Shown here piece after piece: positions 1 to 12,200 of a stretch of DNA of 50,383 bases. Numbering within the stretch: position 1 is the first letter of the stretch; each line of letters opens with the position of its first letter. The notes under the pieces were generated by a model that did not search any database, was not told where the DNA came from, and was given only the letters and a program-made list of their open reading frames with translations. A program made the position numbers and the translations under genes. The stretch lies in the NCBI RefSeq assembly GCF_902801725.1, contig NZ_CADCJB010000010.1:1-50383 (forward strand). Direction: 5' to 3'. The DNA is from an uncultured Methanobrevibacter sp. (GTDB lineage: Archaea > Methanobacteriota > Methanobacteria > Methanobacteriales > Methanobacteriaceae).

Positions 1-3000
1 ATTAATATAAATAGCTCCACCTTCATCTTTTGCAGTGTTGTGGTCGAAACCAGACCCGATAATGCTTGTATATTTACCTTCCACATAAATGGCTCCTCCC
101 TGGGAACCGTCACTGTTTACAGTACAGTCTGTGAAATTGGATCCTCTAATTGTGGTATTTGTACCGTTGATGTAGATGGAACCTCCATAACGGTTGGATC
201 TTGAATGTTCGAATATTGAATCTGTGATATTGGTAGCCATACCCTTAATATAGATAGCTCCACCGCGAGCCTCATAGTTATTGTCAGCGTGAGTATTCGT
301 GAAGTTGGATTTTTCGATTGATGTGAAGTTTCCGTTAACCATTATCGCTCCACCACCATTATTTACTGAACCGAAAGCATAGGTACTGTCGAATGATGAA
401 TCTACAATTGTTGCATTTTCCCCGTGTACATAAATGGCTCCACCGGATAATGTGGCATTGGTATTTTTGAATGCACCGGATATTGTAGAGTTATGCCCAT
501 CTACAAAAATAGCTCCACCACAGGTTGCGTTGGAAGTGTCAAAAGTACAATTGTCAATTGTAGTTTCGTTACCAATGATCATAATTGCACCACCATAGTT
601 TAATGCATAGTTATTGCTGAATTCAGTATCTGAGATAGTGATATTGTATCCAGTAATCAGCATTGCACCACCGTCAAGCTTGCTCATGTCAGATCCTTCG
701 CTATAGGAAACATTATTGTAAGTGAATACAGATTTACTGATTGTAATATTTGAACCGATAAGGGAAACTGCCCCTCCTCTGGAAGTGGATGTGTTATAGC
801 TTATACCATGGTTATCATGACATGTGATGTTTACGATAGTACCGTAGTCACCTTCCCAGTAGATTGCACCACCGTCGTCACCGACAACATTGCGTTCGAA
901 AGTGGAATCAATTATCATACATTCATCACCTGCAACATATACTGCACCACCATCGGAGTTGGTGTAGTGGTCATAGAATCTTGAGTTCCTAATGGTAGCA
1001 TTATAACCTTCAATGAAGATACCTGCACCATTACCATCATTACCAACAATATAATTGGATTTGAAAGTGGAATTTATGAGCTGACCGTTGATTGCACCTA
1101 AATACCAGTCGATTGCACCACCATCACCATTTGCAGAGTTGTTTTCAAACCATGAGTTCTTAACTATACCGTCACGGTTTCTTTCAAACTGAATAGCTCC
1201 ACCACGACCATTAGCTGTGTTATTGATGAATGTACCGTTGTCTACAGTACCATATGAACCCATCCAACAGATAGCTCCCGCATTACCTCCTAAAGATGTT
1301 AAATAAGAGCTTCCAGTACGGTTATCATATGTTTGAGTACGTCTAGCATTATTATTAATGAAATTAGTGTCCTTTATTTCAAGATAGTTACCGTTGACAT
1401 AAATGGCACCTGCAGACCTCAAAGCAGTGTTGTTGATAAAGTGAGAACTTTTTACGGTTGCATTTGATGCTCCGGTAGCCCAGAATATTGCACCACCATT
1501 CAATCTTGCCAGGTTTTCTGTGAAATCACAGTCAACGAATGTGACGTTGGTACAGTTTTCAGTTTCAGTACCAGTTAAATAGATTGAACCACCATTATAT
1601 GAAGCGTTATTTCTATAGAATGTGGTATTTATAACAATACCATGTGAACCAAGCCATTTAATCGCTCCACCATCACCACCAATGATATTGTAACGATTTT
1701 CTGTTTCATTCGTATTTGGATTGACAGTTGTTGAGATGAGAGCCCCATTTCCTAAACCTACTGCCTTGTTATTTTCAAATATGGATGCGTTGATGATTCC
1801 ATAGTGTCCCTCCCAGAATATAGCTCCACCATCATGGATTGCAGTGTTGTTGATAAATGAGACATTATACATAGTAGTGTTGGATGAACCTTCAGCATAG
1901 CTGATTGCACCACCGTCACGTGCAGCAGTGTTGTTGATGAATTTTGAGTCTTTGATTATTCCTAAAGTTGCACCTATATCAAATCCAATTGCACCACCAT
2001 CACCTGTCAATTCCCTATTCAATCCGCTGCTGGTATCATTATCATTATTATAAGTGTTGTTTGCAGTACCTAATGCACGGTTGTTTTCAAAGATACATAA
2101 TTCAAATGTTACATTGAAATTGTCCTGCAGGAAGACAACTCCACCACGACCGACTGCAGTACAGTTGGTGAATGTAACATTGTAGATATAAATATTGTTT
2201 CCTGTAAGCATGATTGCTCCACCGTCACCACCGGTTGTATTGGTATCCCAGTGGCTTGCATCCCATCCTGCGTATTTGACTTTGCCGTCCTTGCTTGCCT
2301 CAAGGTCTCCACCATGGGCATAGGTATCCTTGATTATGATGTTTCTGAATTCACCATAGTCCCCGTCGTAGTAGATTGCACCGGCAGAACGGGCGGCTTC
2401 GGTATGTGTAAAGTTACAGTCGATTACCATACCGTAGTTAGCACCGGCTAGCCAGTCAAGACCTCCACCGTTGGTACCTGAAGTACAGTTTTCGAATGTG
2501 CAGTTGAAGTAGTATACGTGATTTCCACCAGTCATGTATGCTCCACCACCACGACGAGCAGAATCTGAATCCAAGAAATTACAATGAGCTATTACACCAT
2601 TGTCTCCAGTCCAGAGGATTGAACCTCCGTCACCACCGAAATACTGGTCAATAGCCCAATCAGTAGGTGAAGGTGAAACTTCGGTGGTCTCATCGAGTTT
2701 CAACCAGGAGTGGTGGTGGGCTTTATCATTATAGATGGACACATATAATTCGTATTTGACCTTTTGAGTTCCGTTATAAATCTCAAGAACATATAAGTAA
2801 TCGTCAGTGTCTATGGAAGCCGGAGGCAATTCAGTAACATTAATCACCTGGTCTAAACTGGTTACGTTAACATGGTGAGAATCAATGGCGATTCCAACTG
2901 CCTTGTTTCCAGTGAAATTACAGTAGCTAACATTACCGCCGTCACCATCCCAGAAGAATGCTCCACCAGAACGGTAAGCAGTATTGTTGACAAATGAGGA

Positions 3001-5634
3001 GTTGTAAATAATTCCATTAGCTGACCCCCTTTCAAATGCAATCGCACCTCCGTCACGTGCAGCAGTGTTGTTGTCAAAGTAACAGTTAGCAATAGTACCG
3101 TTGAGTGAACCCCTGTAGAAGTCTATTGCTCCACCATTTACACCTGCAATGTTGTCTGTGAATTTGGAATCATCGATTGTAATGTTTTCACAGTTACCGT
3201 ATTCTAAACTTCCCTGCAGGAACATTGCTCCACCATGCACCTTAGCAGTGTTTTTATCGAATGTGACATTTTGAATAGTACCGTTGTTACCTGTCCACAT
3301 GATAGCTCCACCGTGACCACCATAAGTCATGTTTCCAAATGAGTTGTTTGCAAGTGCAATACCTAATGCAGAGTTGTTGACGAATTTGGAGTTGATTACA
3401 GTACCGTTCATTCCGAACCAGAAGATTGCACCACCAGAACGTTTAGCTGTGTTGTCTATGAATGTTACATTATTCACAATACCGTTGTGGGAACCTTTGT
3501 TCCAGTCGATAGCACCACCGTTTGTGCCTGCAGTATTGTTCTTGAAGTAGGAATGTTTGAATGTTGTATTGTCAGAGTCTTCTTCTTCACTGGCCTGGAG
3601 GAATATTGCTCCACCACGTTTTGCTGCGGTGTTATTTACTAAGTTACAGTATTCAAGATCTCCTAGTGCTCCGGACCACATTACAGCACCACCATCACCT
3701 CCAGAGGTGACAGGACCTACAACACTGGTTGCATTTACTTCACCCAATGCACGGTTATTATAGAATTTTGTGTATCTGATAGTACCATTGTGACCGTTCC
3801 AGAAGATTGCACCACCTGAACGTCTAGCTGTGTTGTTGATGAAAGTTGCTCTTTCAACAAGACCATCGTGTGCTCCGGCATGCCAGTCGATAGCACCACC
3901 GTTTGTGCCTGCAATATTACCTTCGAAGTAGACATTGGTGAAGGTAGTGTTTTCACAGTTACCATGAGTACAGTTTTGCAGGTATACTGCTCCACCTCTA
4001 CCACCAAATGTATATGTATCATTGAATTTGGCCTCATTGCCTATGAATCTACAGTTGTCTACAGTACCATTAATACCAGACAATATGATAGCACCACCAT
4101 CACCAATATTACCATGAGTATCAATAGTTAAACCTTTAGCAGTGTTACTAGTGAAGTTAGAGTCTAATATTTCACCATGGTGACCACTCCAGAATATAGC
4201 ACCACCATTGGAACCAGCAGTATTTCTGGTAAATGTGGATCTAGATACTTTACCGTCATGAGCACCTTCATGCCAATCTATAGCACCACCATTAAGACCT
4301 GCAATGTTACTTTCAAATATACAATCGGTAAATGATGTATTTGTACAGTTATTATCAACACTACTTTGCAGGTATACGGCACCACCATTATGTAATGCAT
4401 CATTATTGATGAAGTTAGTATATTCAACTTTACCTATAGAACCAGTCCAAAGAATAGCTCCACCATTACCACCAAATGTAGGATAGATTACAATGCCTTT
4501 ATCATGTGCATCAACTGTACCTAAAGCATGATTGTCTGTGAAGTCACAATGACTTACAGTACCATTAGTACCATACCAATATACAGCACCACCACTACGG
4601 TATGCAGTATTGTTTGTGAAAGTTGAATAACTTAGCATACCATTAGTAGTACCACTTTGCCAATCGATAGCACCACCATTAAGGCCGGCAACATTGTTTT
4701 CAAATTTACTCTTGGTTACTGTTGTGTTGGTACAATTTTCAGTTGAGTTACCATGAACAAATATTGCTCCACCACGGTATTTTGCAAAGTTATCAATAAA
4801 GTTACAGTTATCCTTGACGATACCATGACTACCTACCCATAGCACAGCACCGCCGTCTCCACCACCAGTAACGCCATTGATTTCATTGATGACTTCACCA
4901 GTAGCCTTATTGTCTGTGAAGTTGGAAGCGGAAATTGTACCATAATGTCCACTCCAGTGTATAGCACCACCGGAACGTTTGGCAGTGTTGTTGGTGAAAG
5001 TTGATTTAATCACTTTACCGTTTTCAGATCCGGCAAGCCAGTCGATAGCACCACCATTTAATCCAGCGACATTGCCATTAAATTCACAGTTTTCAATAGT
5101 ACTGCTTGTACTATGATCCATATATACAGCACCACCATGACCTACAGCAGTGTTGTTGATGAATTTACAATCTATTAATGTTAATACTCCACTTGAACTT
5201 ATAGACCCTCCGTTTCCTAGAGCATTACCATTGATAAATGTAATTCCTTTTATTGTTACAGTAGCTCCGCTAGCAATATTAAATACCCTGGCCTGATTTT
5301 TAGCATCAATAGTTACTTTTCCTTCACCGTCAACTGTAAGATCAGAACTTATAGTTATTCCGTTGGATAATCCAGAGTCAGTGCTACTGTATGTATAGTT
5401 TCTTACTAATTTTCCGCTAGATATATCATCCTGCAAGTCTGAAAATGTTCCTGCTTCTTCACTTCCTGCCTGCAGCTGATTATCTAAATTAGGAAGTGAA
5501 TATGCAGAGACATCACCATCTGCTGTTAAAACAACAGAATCTGTTGAGTTTCCATCACCTGTTGCCGCAACGGCTTGAAGTGAGAAAAGACAACACATTA
5601 TTAAAAATATAATTAATATCTCTTTTCTTGACAT
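1..5634 (-). CDS. Giant adhesin-like surface protein ALP1, N-terminal part (C-terminus outside window)
   Basis: Open from ATG at 5634 to the window edge (1878 codons, no stop seen; in frame where I translated it, at both ends and through 1700-2880). It starts MSRKEILIIF and has a hydrophobic signal peptide ending near LQAVAA. A cap follows (FSDLQDDI, then ITISSDLTVDGEGKVTIDAK), then dozens of beta-helix rungs of the type N.(C/T)F..N.A...GGAI(Y/D)W, the Chlamydia PMP/pectate-lyase-like pattern. NxS/T sequons are dense. An 80-residue non-rung insert lies at about 2665-2880. The start is fixed by GGAGGGGGTG just upstream and by alignment with ALP2. The family is secreted and wall- or membrane-anchored, with presumed roles in contact with cells or substrates; the ligand is unknown. 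The stalk and anchor are not visible here. Confidence 0.9.
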   Translation of the reverse strand, partial: MSRKEILIIFLIMCCLFSLQAVAATGDGNSTDSVVLTADGDVSAYSLPNLDNQLQAGSEEAGTFSDLQDDISSGKLVRNYTYSSTDSGLSNGITISSDLTVDGEGKVTIDAKNQARVFNIASGATVTIKGITFINGNALGNGGSISSSGVLTLIDCKFINNTAVGHGGAVYMDHSTSSTIENCEFNGNVAGLNGGAIDWLAGSENGKVIKSTFTNNTAKRSGGAIHWSGHYGTISASNFTDNKATGEVINEINGVTGGGDGGAVLWVGSHGIVKDNCNFIDNFAKYRGGAIFVHGNSTENCTNTTVTKSKFENNVAGLNGGAIDWQSGTTNGMLSYSTFTNNTAYRSGGAVYWYGTNGTVSHCDFTDNHALGTVDAHDKGIVIYPTFGGNGGAILWTGSIGKVEYTNFINNDALHNGGAVYLQSSVDNNCTNTSFTDCIFESNIAGLNGGAIDWHEGAHDGKVSRSTFTRNTAGSNGGAIFWSGHHGEILDSNFTSNTAKGLTIDTHGNIGDGGAIILSGINGTVDNCRFIGNEAKFNDTYTFGGRGGAVYLQNCTHGNCENTTFTNVYFEGNIAGTNGGAIDWHAGAHDGLVERATFINNTARRSGGAIFWNGHNGTIRYTKFYNNRALGEVNATSVVGPVTSGGDGGAVMWSGALGDLEYCNLVNNTAAKRGGAIFLQASEEEDSDNTTFKHSYFKNNTAGTNGGAIDWNKGSHNGIVNNVTFIDNTAKRSGGAIFWFGMNGTVINSKFVNNSALGIALANNSFGNMTYGGHGGAIMWTGNNGTIQNVTFDKNTAKVHGGAMFLQGSLEYGNCENITIDDSKFTDNIAGVNGGAIDFYRGSLNGTIANCYFDNNTAARDGGAIAFERGSANGIIYNSSFVNNTAYRSGGAFFWDGDGGNVSYCNFTGNKAVGIAIDSHHVNVTSLDQVINVTELPPASIDTDDYLYVLEIYNGTQKVKYELYVSIYNDKAHHHSWLKLDETTEVSPSPTDWAIDQYFGGDGGSILWTGDNGVIAHCNFLDSDSARRGGGAYMTGGNHVYYFNCTFENCTSGTNGGGLDWLAGANYGMVIDCNFTHTEAARSAGAIYYDGDYGEFRNIIIKDTYAHGGDLEASKDGKVKYAGWDASHWDTNTTGGDGGAIMLTGNNIYIYNVTFTNCTAVGRGGVVFLQDNFNVTFELCIFENNRALGTANNTYNNDNDTSSGLNRELTGDGGAIGFDIGATLGIIKDSKFINNTAARDGGAISYAEGSSNTTMYNVSFINNTAIHDGGAIFWEGHYGIINASIFENNKAVGLGNGALISTTVNPNTNETENRYNIIGGDGGAIKWLGSHGIVINTTFYRNNASYNGGSIYLTGTETENCTNVTFVDCDFTENLARLNGGAIFWATGASNATVKSSHFINNTALRSAGAIYVNGNYLEIKDTNFINNNARRTQTYDNRTGSSYLTSLGGNAGAICWMGSYGTVDNGTFINNTANGRGGAIQFERNRDGIVKNSWFENNSANGDGGAIDWYLGAINGQLINSTFKSNYIVGNDGNGAGIFIEGYNATIRNSRFYDHYTNSDGGAVYVAGDECMIIDSTFERNVVGDDGGAIYWEGDYGTIVNITCHDNHGISYNTSTSRGGAVSLIGSNITISKSVFTYNNVSYSEGSDMSKLDGGAMLITGYNITISDTEFSNNYALNYGGAIMIIGNETTIDNCTFDTSNATCGGAIFVDGHNSTISGAFKNTNATLSGGAIYVHGENATIVDSSFDSTYAFGSVNNGGGAIMVNGNFTSIEKSNFTNTHADNNYEARGGAIYIKGMATNITDSIFEHSRSNRYGGSIYINGTNTTIRGSNFTDCTVNSDGSQGGAIYVEGKYTSIIGSGFDHNTAKDEGGAIYIN

Positions 5635-5639
5635 AATAC

Positions 5640-5728
5640 ACCCCCTCCATCTTATAACACATGTTAAATAATAAAACATGGTATGGAGAGTCTATAGTAA
5701 TTACTATTTTAATATTACCTAATATATA
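5640..5728 (-). promoter_or_regulatory. ALP1 promoter and structured leader (TATA, 5' motif, Shine-Dalgarno)
   Basis: On the minus strand a TATA element TATATATTAG (5719-5728) is followed after 26 nt by GACTCTCC (5685-5692), inside the longer motif ATAGACTCTCC. The expected start site is near 5695-5700, so this motif opens the transcript. The Shine-Dalgarno is GGAGGGGG (5641-5648). CTCTCCAT (5683-5690) can pair with ATGGAGGG (5643-5650), 8 bp with one G-U, which would mask the ribosome site. Between them CATGTT (5675-5680) and AACATG (5660-5665) form an inner hairpin with a 9-nt loop. The pairing is inferred from sequence alone. Confidence 0.7.
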
Positions 5729-6192
5729 ATATTATTCATTTAGCAAACTGTTCAATTTAATGTACAATATTTAATAAATATTGAATTATATAGAACATAA
5801 ATTGTTTAAATAAAAAAATTGAATTAAAATCATTTCAGTTTTAAAACTAAAAAAATAGAAATTAAACTAAAAAAAAGATTGAAATTTTAAAAATATACAA
5901 TAAATAATACCCTCCCCATTAGAAAAAAAATCAAAATTGTACTAAATAGTACAAATAAACAAAAAAATTAGAAAAATACTAAACATTAAATAGAATTATT
6001 TAATAAAATGTATACTAAGAAATAAGAAAAAAGAAAAAAGATATGCAAATAAATTCTCAAAATCCTTAAAAAAACACTATTAAAAAGCAAAAATGAATAT
6101 AACAACATATATGTCAATTATATCATACATGAAAAACCACAACAAAATATAAAATAGGAATACAAAAAATAAACAAGACATTCAATAAAAAA

Positions 6193-6237
6193 AAGTAATT
6201 CAAAAAAGAATTCATTGAAATAAAAAAAGAATTACTT
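6193..6237 (-). terminator. Probable ALP2 transcription terminator
   Basis: Arms AAGTAATTC (6193-6201) and GAATTACTT (6229-6237) are perfect 9-bp inverted repeats with a T-rich spacer. On the minus strand the second arm runs into a T8 tract (about 6187-6194). The hairpin lies 40 nt past the ALP2 stop codon. The position and trailing T run support termination, although the stem is weak because it is AT-rich. Confidence 0.5.
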
Positions 6238-6254
6238 AAAAAATAAAAATTAAA

Positions 6255-6293
6255 GAAGATTTAGTTTAAAAATGAATTATTTTTTAAATCTTC
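6255..6293 (-). repeat. Inverted repeat spanning the ALP2 stop codon
   Basis: GAAGATTTA (6255-6263) and TAAATCTTC (6285-6293) are perfect 9-bp complements with a 21-nt spacer that holds the stop codon of ALP2. It could form a 3'-end mRNA hairpin upstream of the probable terminator at 6193-6237. Its function is unknown. Confidence 0.4.
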
Positions 6294-9200
6294 TAATTTG
6301 AGTTGATCCGATAGTCAATAGTGCCAACAATAAAATCCACAACGGATTACCGGCAGCATAAGCGGACAATCCCATTCCATCACTAGTGTTTTTGGAAAGT
6401 TCTGCATCTTGTTCATGTTCTGTATCATTGCGGGTATTATTATTACCTTCAACAAAGATATCAGTCACTGTAACAGTTGCATTATATTTTGAATCACCAG
6501 AATATTTTACAACAGCTTTATAAACTCCTGCAGGCAATCCAGGTATTACCAATATAGCTTTTCCATTTTTAACTTTGGTTGTGAATTTTTTACCGGCAAT
6601 AGTAACAGTTACAGTTCCTGTTGCATCACTTGGAAGTTTAATTGTAACGGTTGCATCTTCACCAACAGTAACATCATCACTACTAGCGGACATTTTAGAT
6701 TGTGCCTTTTCAACAGCGAATTGTACTGAAGAAGTCATTGCTTCATACTTGCCGTCACCAGGATATATTACTTTTGCAGTGTATTTGCCAGCATTAAGTT
6801 TTGGAATAGCAACTTTAGCTTTACCATTTATAATGTCAGCATAATAACCGACACCATTAATTTCAACCAATACTTGACCGGTTGCATCTTTTGGCAAATT
6901 AACATTAATGTATTCAACTTTTCCAACAGTCACATCTTTAGCTGTAGGAGTCATGGATGATTTTACCTTGGATACTATGAATTGAACTGAAGTTGAATTT
7001 GCAAGATACATATCATCACCAGAGTATTTTATGACAGCATTCTTATCACCTGCTGTTAAACCAGGAATAGAAATTTGAACTTTACCATCTTTAATGACAC
7101 CAGTATAGGAATTACCGTCAATTTCAACAGTTACAGTACCAGTAGCATCTTTAGGAACAGTAACAGTGATTATCTCATTTTGACCAACATCAACATCAGT
7201 AGATGAAACTGACATTGGAGCTTCATGTTTTGGAATATCCACAGTCACATAAACCTTTTTGCTTGCATAATTACTGTCACCAGAGTATTTTACTTCAGCA
7301 GTGTAAACTCCAGGAGTGGTTTTATCCAAGTTGATTGATGCAGTACCGTTTACAACATCCACAACATATTCATCATCACCGATTTTGACAGTTACAGTAC
7401 CAGTAGCATCTTCAGGCAATGTTACAACAACAGTTCCATTACCTTTATCGACAATGCTCACTTCAGGATCTATTTTAGATACAGTAAAGATTGTAGCATT
7501 AGTTGAAGGCAAGTACTTTTGATCACCATTATATCTTACGCTTACGAAGTATTCACCTTTTGGAAGACCGGATATGACCAGTTCTCCTTTTCCGCCACTT
7601 ACAGCAACTGAATATTTAGTGTCGCCTGACGGAATATTTAATGTTCCGTCATCCAAGTTGAAGTTGTATTCTTCTCCACCTATTATTACAGTTACATTAC
7701 CTGTTGCATCTGAAGGAACAATCAATTTAATGTTCTCATTTTCACCAACAGCAATGTTCACTGCTGTTGGAATTACGAATGAATCAAGTTTTACAACTTT
7801 AAATGATTTTGAAGTGGAACTTGAACCATATTTGTCATCACCAGTATAGGTTACATTCACTTGATATGTTCCTCCGCCCAAGTGTGGGATTTCAGCTACT
7901 CCAGTACCGTTTGTTACGTTGACATAATATCCGACACCATCAATGTCAATTAATACTTGACCGGTAGCATCATTTGGAAGTTTTATAGTGACTTTTAAGT
8001 TTTCACCAACATCAATATCTTCAATAGTTGCTTCAATAGTTGAATCACATTTGTCAACACGGAATTGTGCTGTAGTAGTATTTGCATTGTGTTTATCATC
8101 ACCGTCATATTTTACAAATACTGATTTGCTTCCAGCAGTTAAGTTTTCAATAGCGAATGTTGCTTTACCATCCTTAATATCTGAAGTGTATTTTTTACCA
8201 TCAATTTCAATAGTTACAGTGCCTGTTGCACCTTTAGGAACATTCACAGTAATAATTGCATTATCACCGACATTAATGTTTTCTACGATGACAGACATTG
8301 GAGTGTCTTGTTCTGGAACAGTCACTTTGCTTGTTAATGAAGTTCCTTCAGTGTTTTCATCACCGGAGTAGATGACTTCAACATCATGAGGTCCAGGAGT
8401 TGAATCATCAACTGTCACAACAGCAGTACCGTTAACAATAGGTGCAGTGTATTCCTTATCGCCAACCTTAATAGTAATATTACCAGTAGCATTTTCAGGA
8501 ACAACAACCACAACAGTGCCGTTGCCTTTATCAACTACTTTAATATCATCAGCACTGATTTTATCTTTTGCCACTTCTAATTTAGTGGAGTTAACGCTAG
8601 ATGCATATTTTGTGTCACCATTATATTTAACTTTGACATCATAGTTACCAGCTTCAAGATCTGAAACAACCAATACTCCTTTACCGCCTGAAACAGGAAC
8701 AGTGTAAGACTTATCACCAATAGTTACAGTCACAGTACCAGTAGCATCACTAGGAACAGTCACTTCAACGATAGCCTTATCACCATAAGTGATATCATCA
8801 ACTTTAACTGATACCGCTGAAGGAACCTCATCCACTTTAACAGATTTTGATCCTGCTTTAGATGGACCATACTTATCATCACCAGGATATCCGGCAACGA
8901 CTTCATGATTTCCACCGGTTGCGCCAGGAACTACTAATTGTCCTTTACCATTTGTAATATTTACATAATATCCGACACCGTCAACATCAACAAGAACAGG
9001 GTCAGTCACATCTTTAGGTGCAGTGACATCAACAATAATAGTGTCTCCATCGACAAGTACATCAAATTTAATTTCAGGAGCTGCTTTGGATACTGTGATG
9101 TTTGCAGTAGTATGATTACCTGCATAAGTATTATCACCGGAATATTCAACAGCAATTGTCTTATCACCATCAGTTAAGTTTTTAATATTGAATGTGACTT

Positions 9201-12200
9201 TTCCGCCGCTAACATCTTTAGTGTATTTCTTACCATCAATTTCGATGGTTACACTGCCTTTTGCATCTTTAGGAACATTCACAGTGATTACTTCAACATC
9301 TCCAACTTTAATATTGTTTACTGTGACAGACATTGGAGTTTTGATTTTCGGAGTTGTTACATTTGCTTTTGTAGAAGTGCCTTCATTGTTAGCGTCACCA
9401 GAATAAATTACCTCAATTTCGTGAGTTCCAGGAGCAGTATTTTCTAAAGTTATTGTTGCAGTACCATTAACAATAGTTGCATTGTAGATTTGGTCTCCAA
9501 CTTTAACTGTTATATTTCCTGTTGTATTTTCAGGAACAACAACTACAACAGTACCGTTGCCTTGGTCAATGACCTTAAGGTCATCAGGACTGAGTTTGTC
9601 TTTAGCAACTTCCAATTTGGTGGAGTTTGTGCTTGATTTGTATTTAGCATCTCCATTGTATTTAGCTTCAACAGTGTAGTTGCCTGCACCAAGGTCAGGA
9701 ACAACCAATAGACCTTTACCACCTGAAACAGGAACAGTGTAAGACTTACCCTTAATAGTTACAGTCACATTACCTGTAGCATCTACAGGAACATTAAATA
9801 TGATTACTTCATTTTCTCCAGATGCTATGTTTTGAGCAGTAATGTTTAAAGTTGATTTGTTTTTGCTTACCTTGAATGTTGCTGAATCAGATCCACCTGT
9901 GTAGTTATCATCTCCGAGGTAATTTACATTAACTGTGTAGTCATCAGCAGGCAAAGTATCAAGTTCAAGTACTGCGTTACCTTTACTTATATTAGCATAG
10001 TATGGAACACCATTAATGTCAATCAATACTTGGCCTGTAGCATTTTCCGAAACAGTTACGGTAATTGTCTGTTTGCCACCGACAGTGCTGTTTGAAATTA
10101 ATACACTTACAGAAGCATCAAGTTTGGTTACTTCAAATGTTTTTGAAGTCCAGTTGCCTGTTAAGTTCTTATCTCCATCATAAATTACAGTTACTGTGTG
10201 TTTTCCACTAGCAAGTACCGGAGTTGTGAAGTTAGCTTTACCGTCTTTTATCGGGGCCGTGTAGTTTACACCATCAATATTGATGGATACATTACCTGTT
10301 GCATTAATGTTGCTTACAGTTATGTTAATCACTTGTTTTTGACCAATTGTGATGGAATCTTTCATTTCCACATCAACTGTAGTGTTTTGTTTGATTACAT
10401 TGAATGTTGCAGTTGCAGTGGCTTTGTTGTAGTTGTCACTTCCCATGTATTGAACTGTAACTGGGTATTTACCTGCAGTTAAATTATAAACATCTACACT
10501 TGCCTTACCATCAAATTGATTATTCCATCTGGTTGCTCCTAATACTGCATGACCATTATTCAAGTAAACTTCTACACTTTTACCGTTGACAGTAACATTT
10601 ACTTTTCCTGGTGCATTAGATGTGATTTTAATAGATTCTACGCCACCATATATAATGTCATTAACATCAACTGTTATTACAGGATCTGCTTTTGCCACTT
10701 CGAATTTGGAATCAGCAGATGTTGAGCTGATATTGTCATTACCGTTGTAGGTTACTTTAAGTGTGTAGTTGCCTGCATCTAATTCTGAAATAAGATATTC
10801 AACTTTACCATTTACAAGAGATTTAGTTTCACTTGTAATTCCATCACCGGAAATAGTTACAGTACCTGTTTCATTTACAAATACTGTTACAGGTACTTTT
10901 TCACCGTAAGTTACATTACCGACAACTACATTAACATTAGTAGTTGCTTTGCCAACAGTGAATGTTGCTGTGTCATCGTCTCCGACATATCTGTCATCGC
11001 CAGCAAATACAGCTTTGACTTCATGGGAACCTCCACTTAGTCCAGAGGCATTGAATCCACCTTTACCTTTAACTATAGCAACATAATAATCTCTACCATC
11101 GACAGTCAATTTAACAGTAGTGTTGATAGTAGGATCTAATTCAACAGAAATAACTGCAACATCACCATAGGTTACAGGACCTGCAACACTGACTTCAATT
11201 GAAGTAACAATCTTATTGACTCTTAAGATTACTGGGTCAGAAGTGCTTTTGTCATACTTACTATTACCTGCAAATACTGCATTAATAATGTAGGTACCGT
11301 TAGTAAGATCAGTTAAGACAAAGTTACCTGTACCACTGACAAGACCGACGGTATGATTAGTGCCGTTGACTTTAACTGTGACAATTGCATTAATTGGAAT
11401 AACCTTATTAGATTCATTTAGTAACTGAATACTGACAGTAGCATTATCGCCAACATATATGGAATTTTTATCAATACTGATGGATAGATTAGTGACAATC
11501 ATATTGGACAGTAATGTTTTTGCATCTGAAGTGCTGCCAGCATATTTATCATTACCTGCGTATTCCGCTTTAATTGAATAAGTATCATTAGCCAAATTAG
11601 TAAGATAGAATTTTCCATTACCATTTGTAACAGCAACTTCATATGACTTATCAATAATGTTAGGAGAGCTGAGTGTTACGGTCACATATCCAGTAATGCC
11701 AGGATTCATTGTAACTTCAACTAAGACATCATCACCTGCAGGAATAGGAGAATTGAAGTTAACATCCACAGTAGTTGCGACTCTGTTAACAGTGAACTCT
11801 TTAGCAGCAGATGCCTTACTATTATACTTGTCATTACCTGTGAAGTTAGCAACAACCCTCAAAGTAGCATTATTAACCGGAGTGTAATCCAAAGTAGTAA
11901 CATTAGCATCCACAACATGAACAGTATAATTAGCACCATTAATCATGAACACAACATCACCAGTAACCTTCTTATTCAAGTTAGCAGTGAAAGTCACAGG
12001 ACTACCAACAACAATAACAGCAGGAGCAGTAACATCAGAAACACTAATAGTCAAATCATTTTTAACAACATAGAATACACTATGATTGCATGAAGATTCA
12101 TAATTAGCATCAGCTGTTAAATTAGCAACAATAGTGTAAGTACCATTAGCCAAACCACCAGCAATAGTCACTTTATTATTAGTATCAACAGTGTAAGATT

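Larger units (their letters stand above)
5635..6276. other. Intergenic region between ALP2 end and ALP1 start
   Basis: This 642-bp, extremely AT-rich stretch has no convincing gene. It contains the ALP1 promoter and leader at its left end and inverted repeats that probably terminate ALP2 at its right end. Nothing else was recognised between about 5740 and 6190. Confidence 0.7.

Noticed and set aside
1-5634. Regular recurrence of AGC(T)CCACC-like strings suggestive of a CRISPR or minisatellite
   Set aside because: They are the codons for GGAI in successive beta-helix rungs; spacing follows the protein turns and there are no constant repeats with unique spacers.
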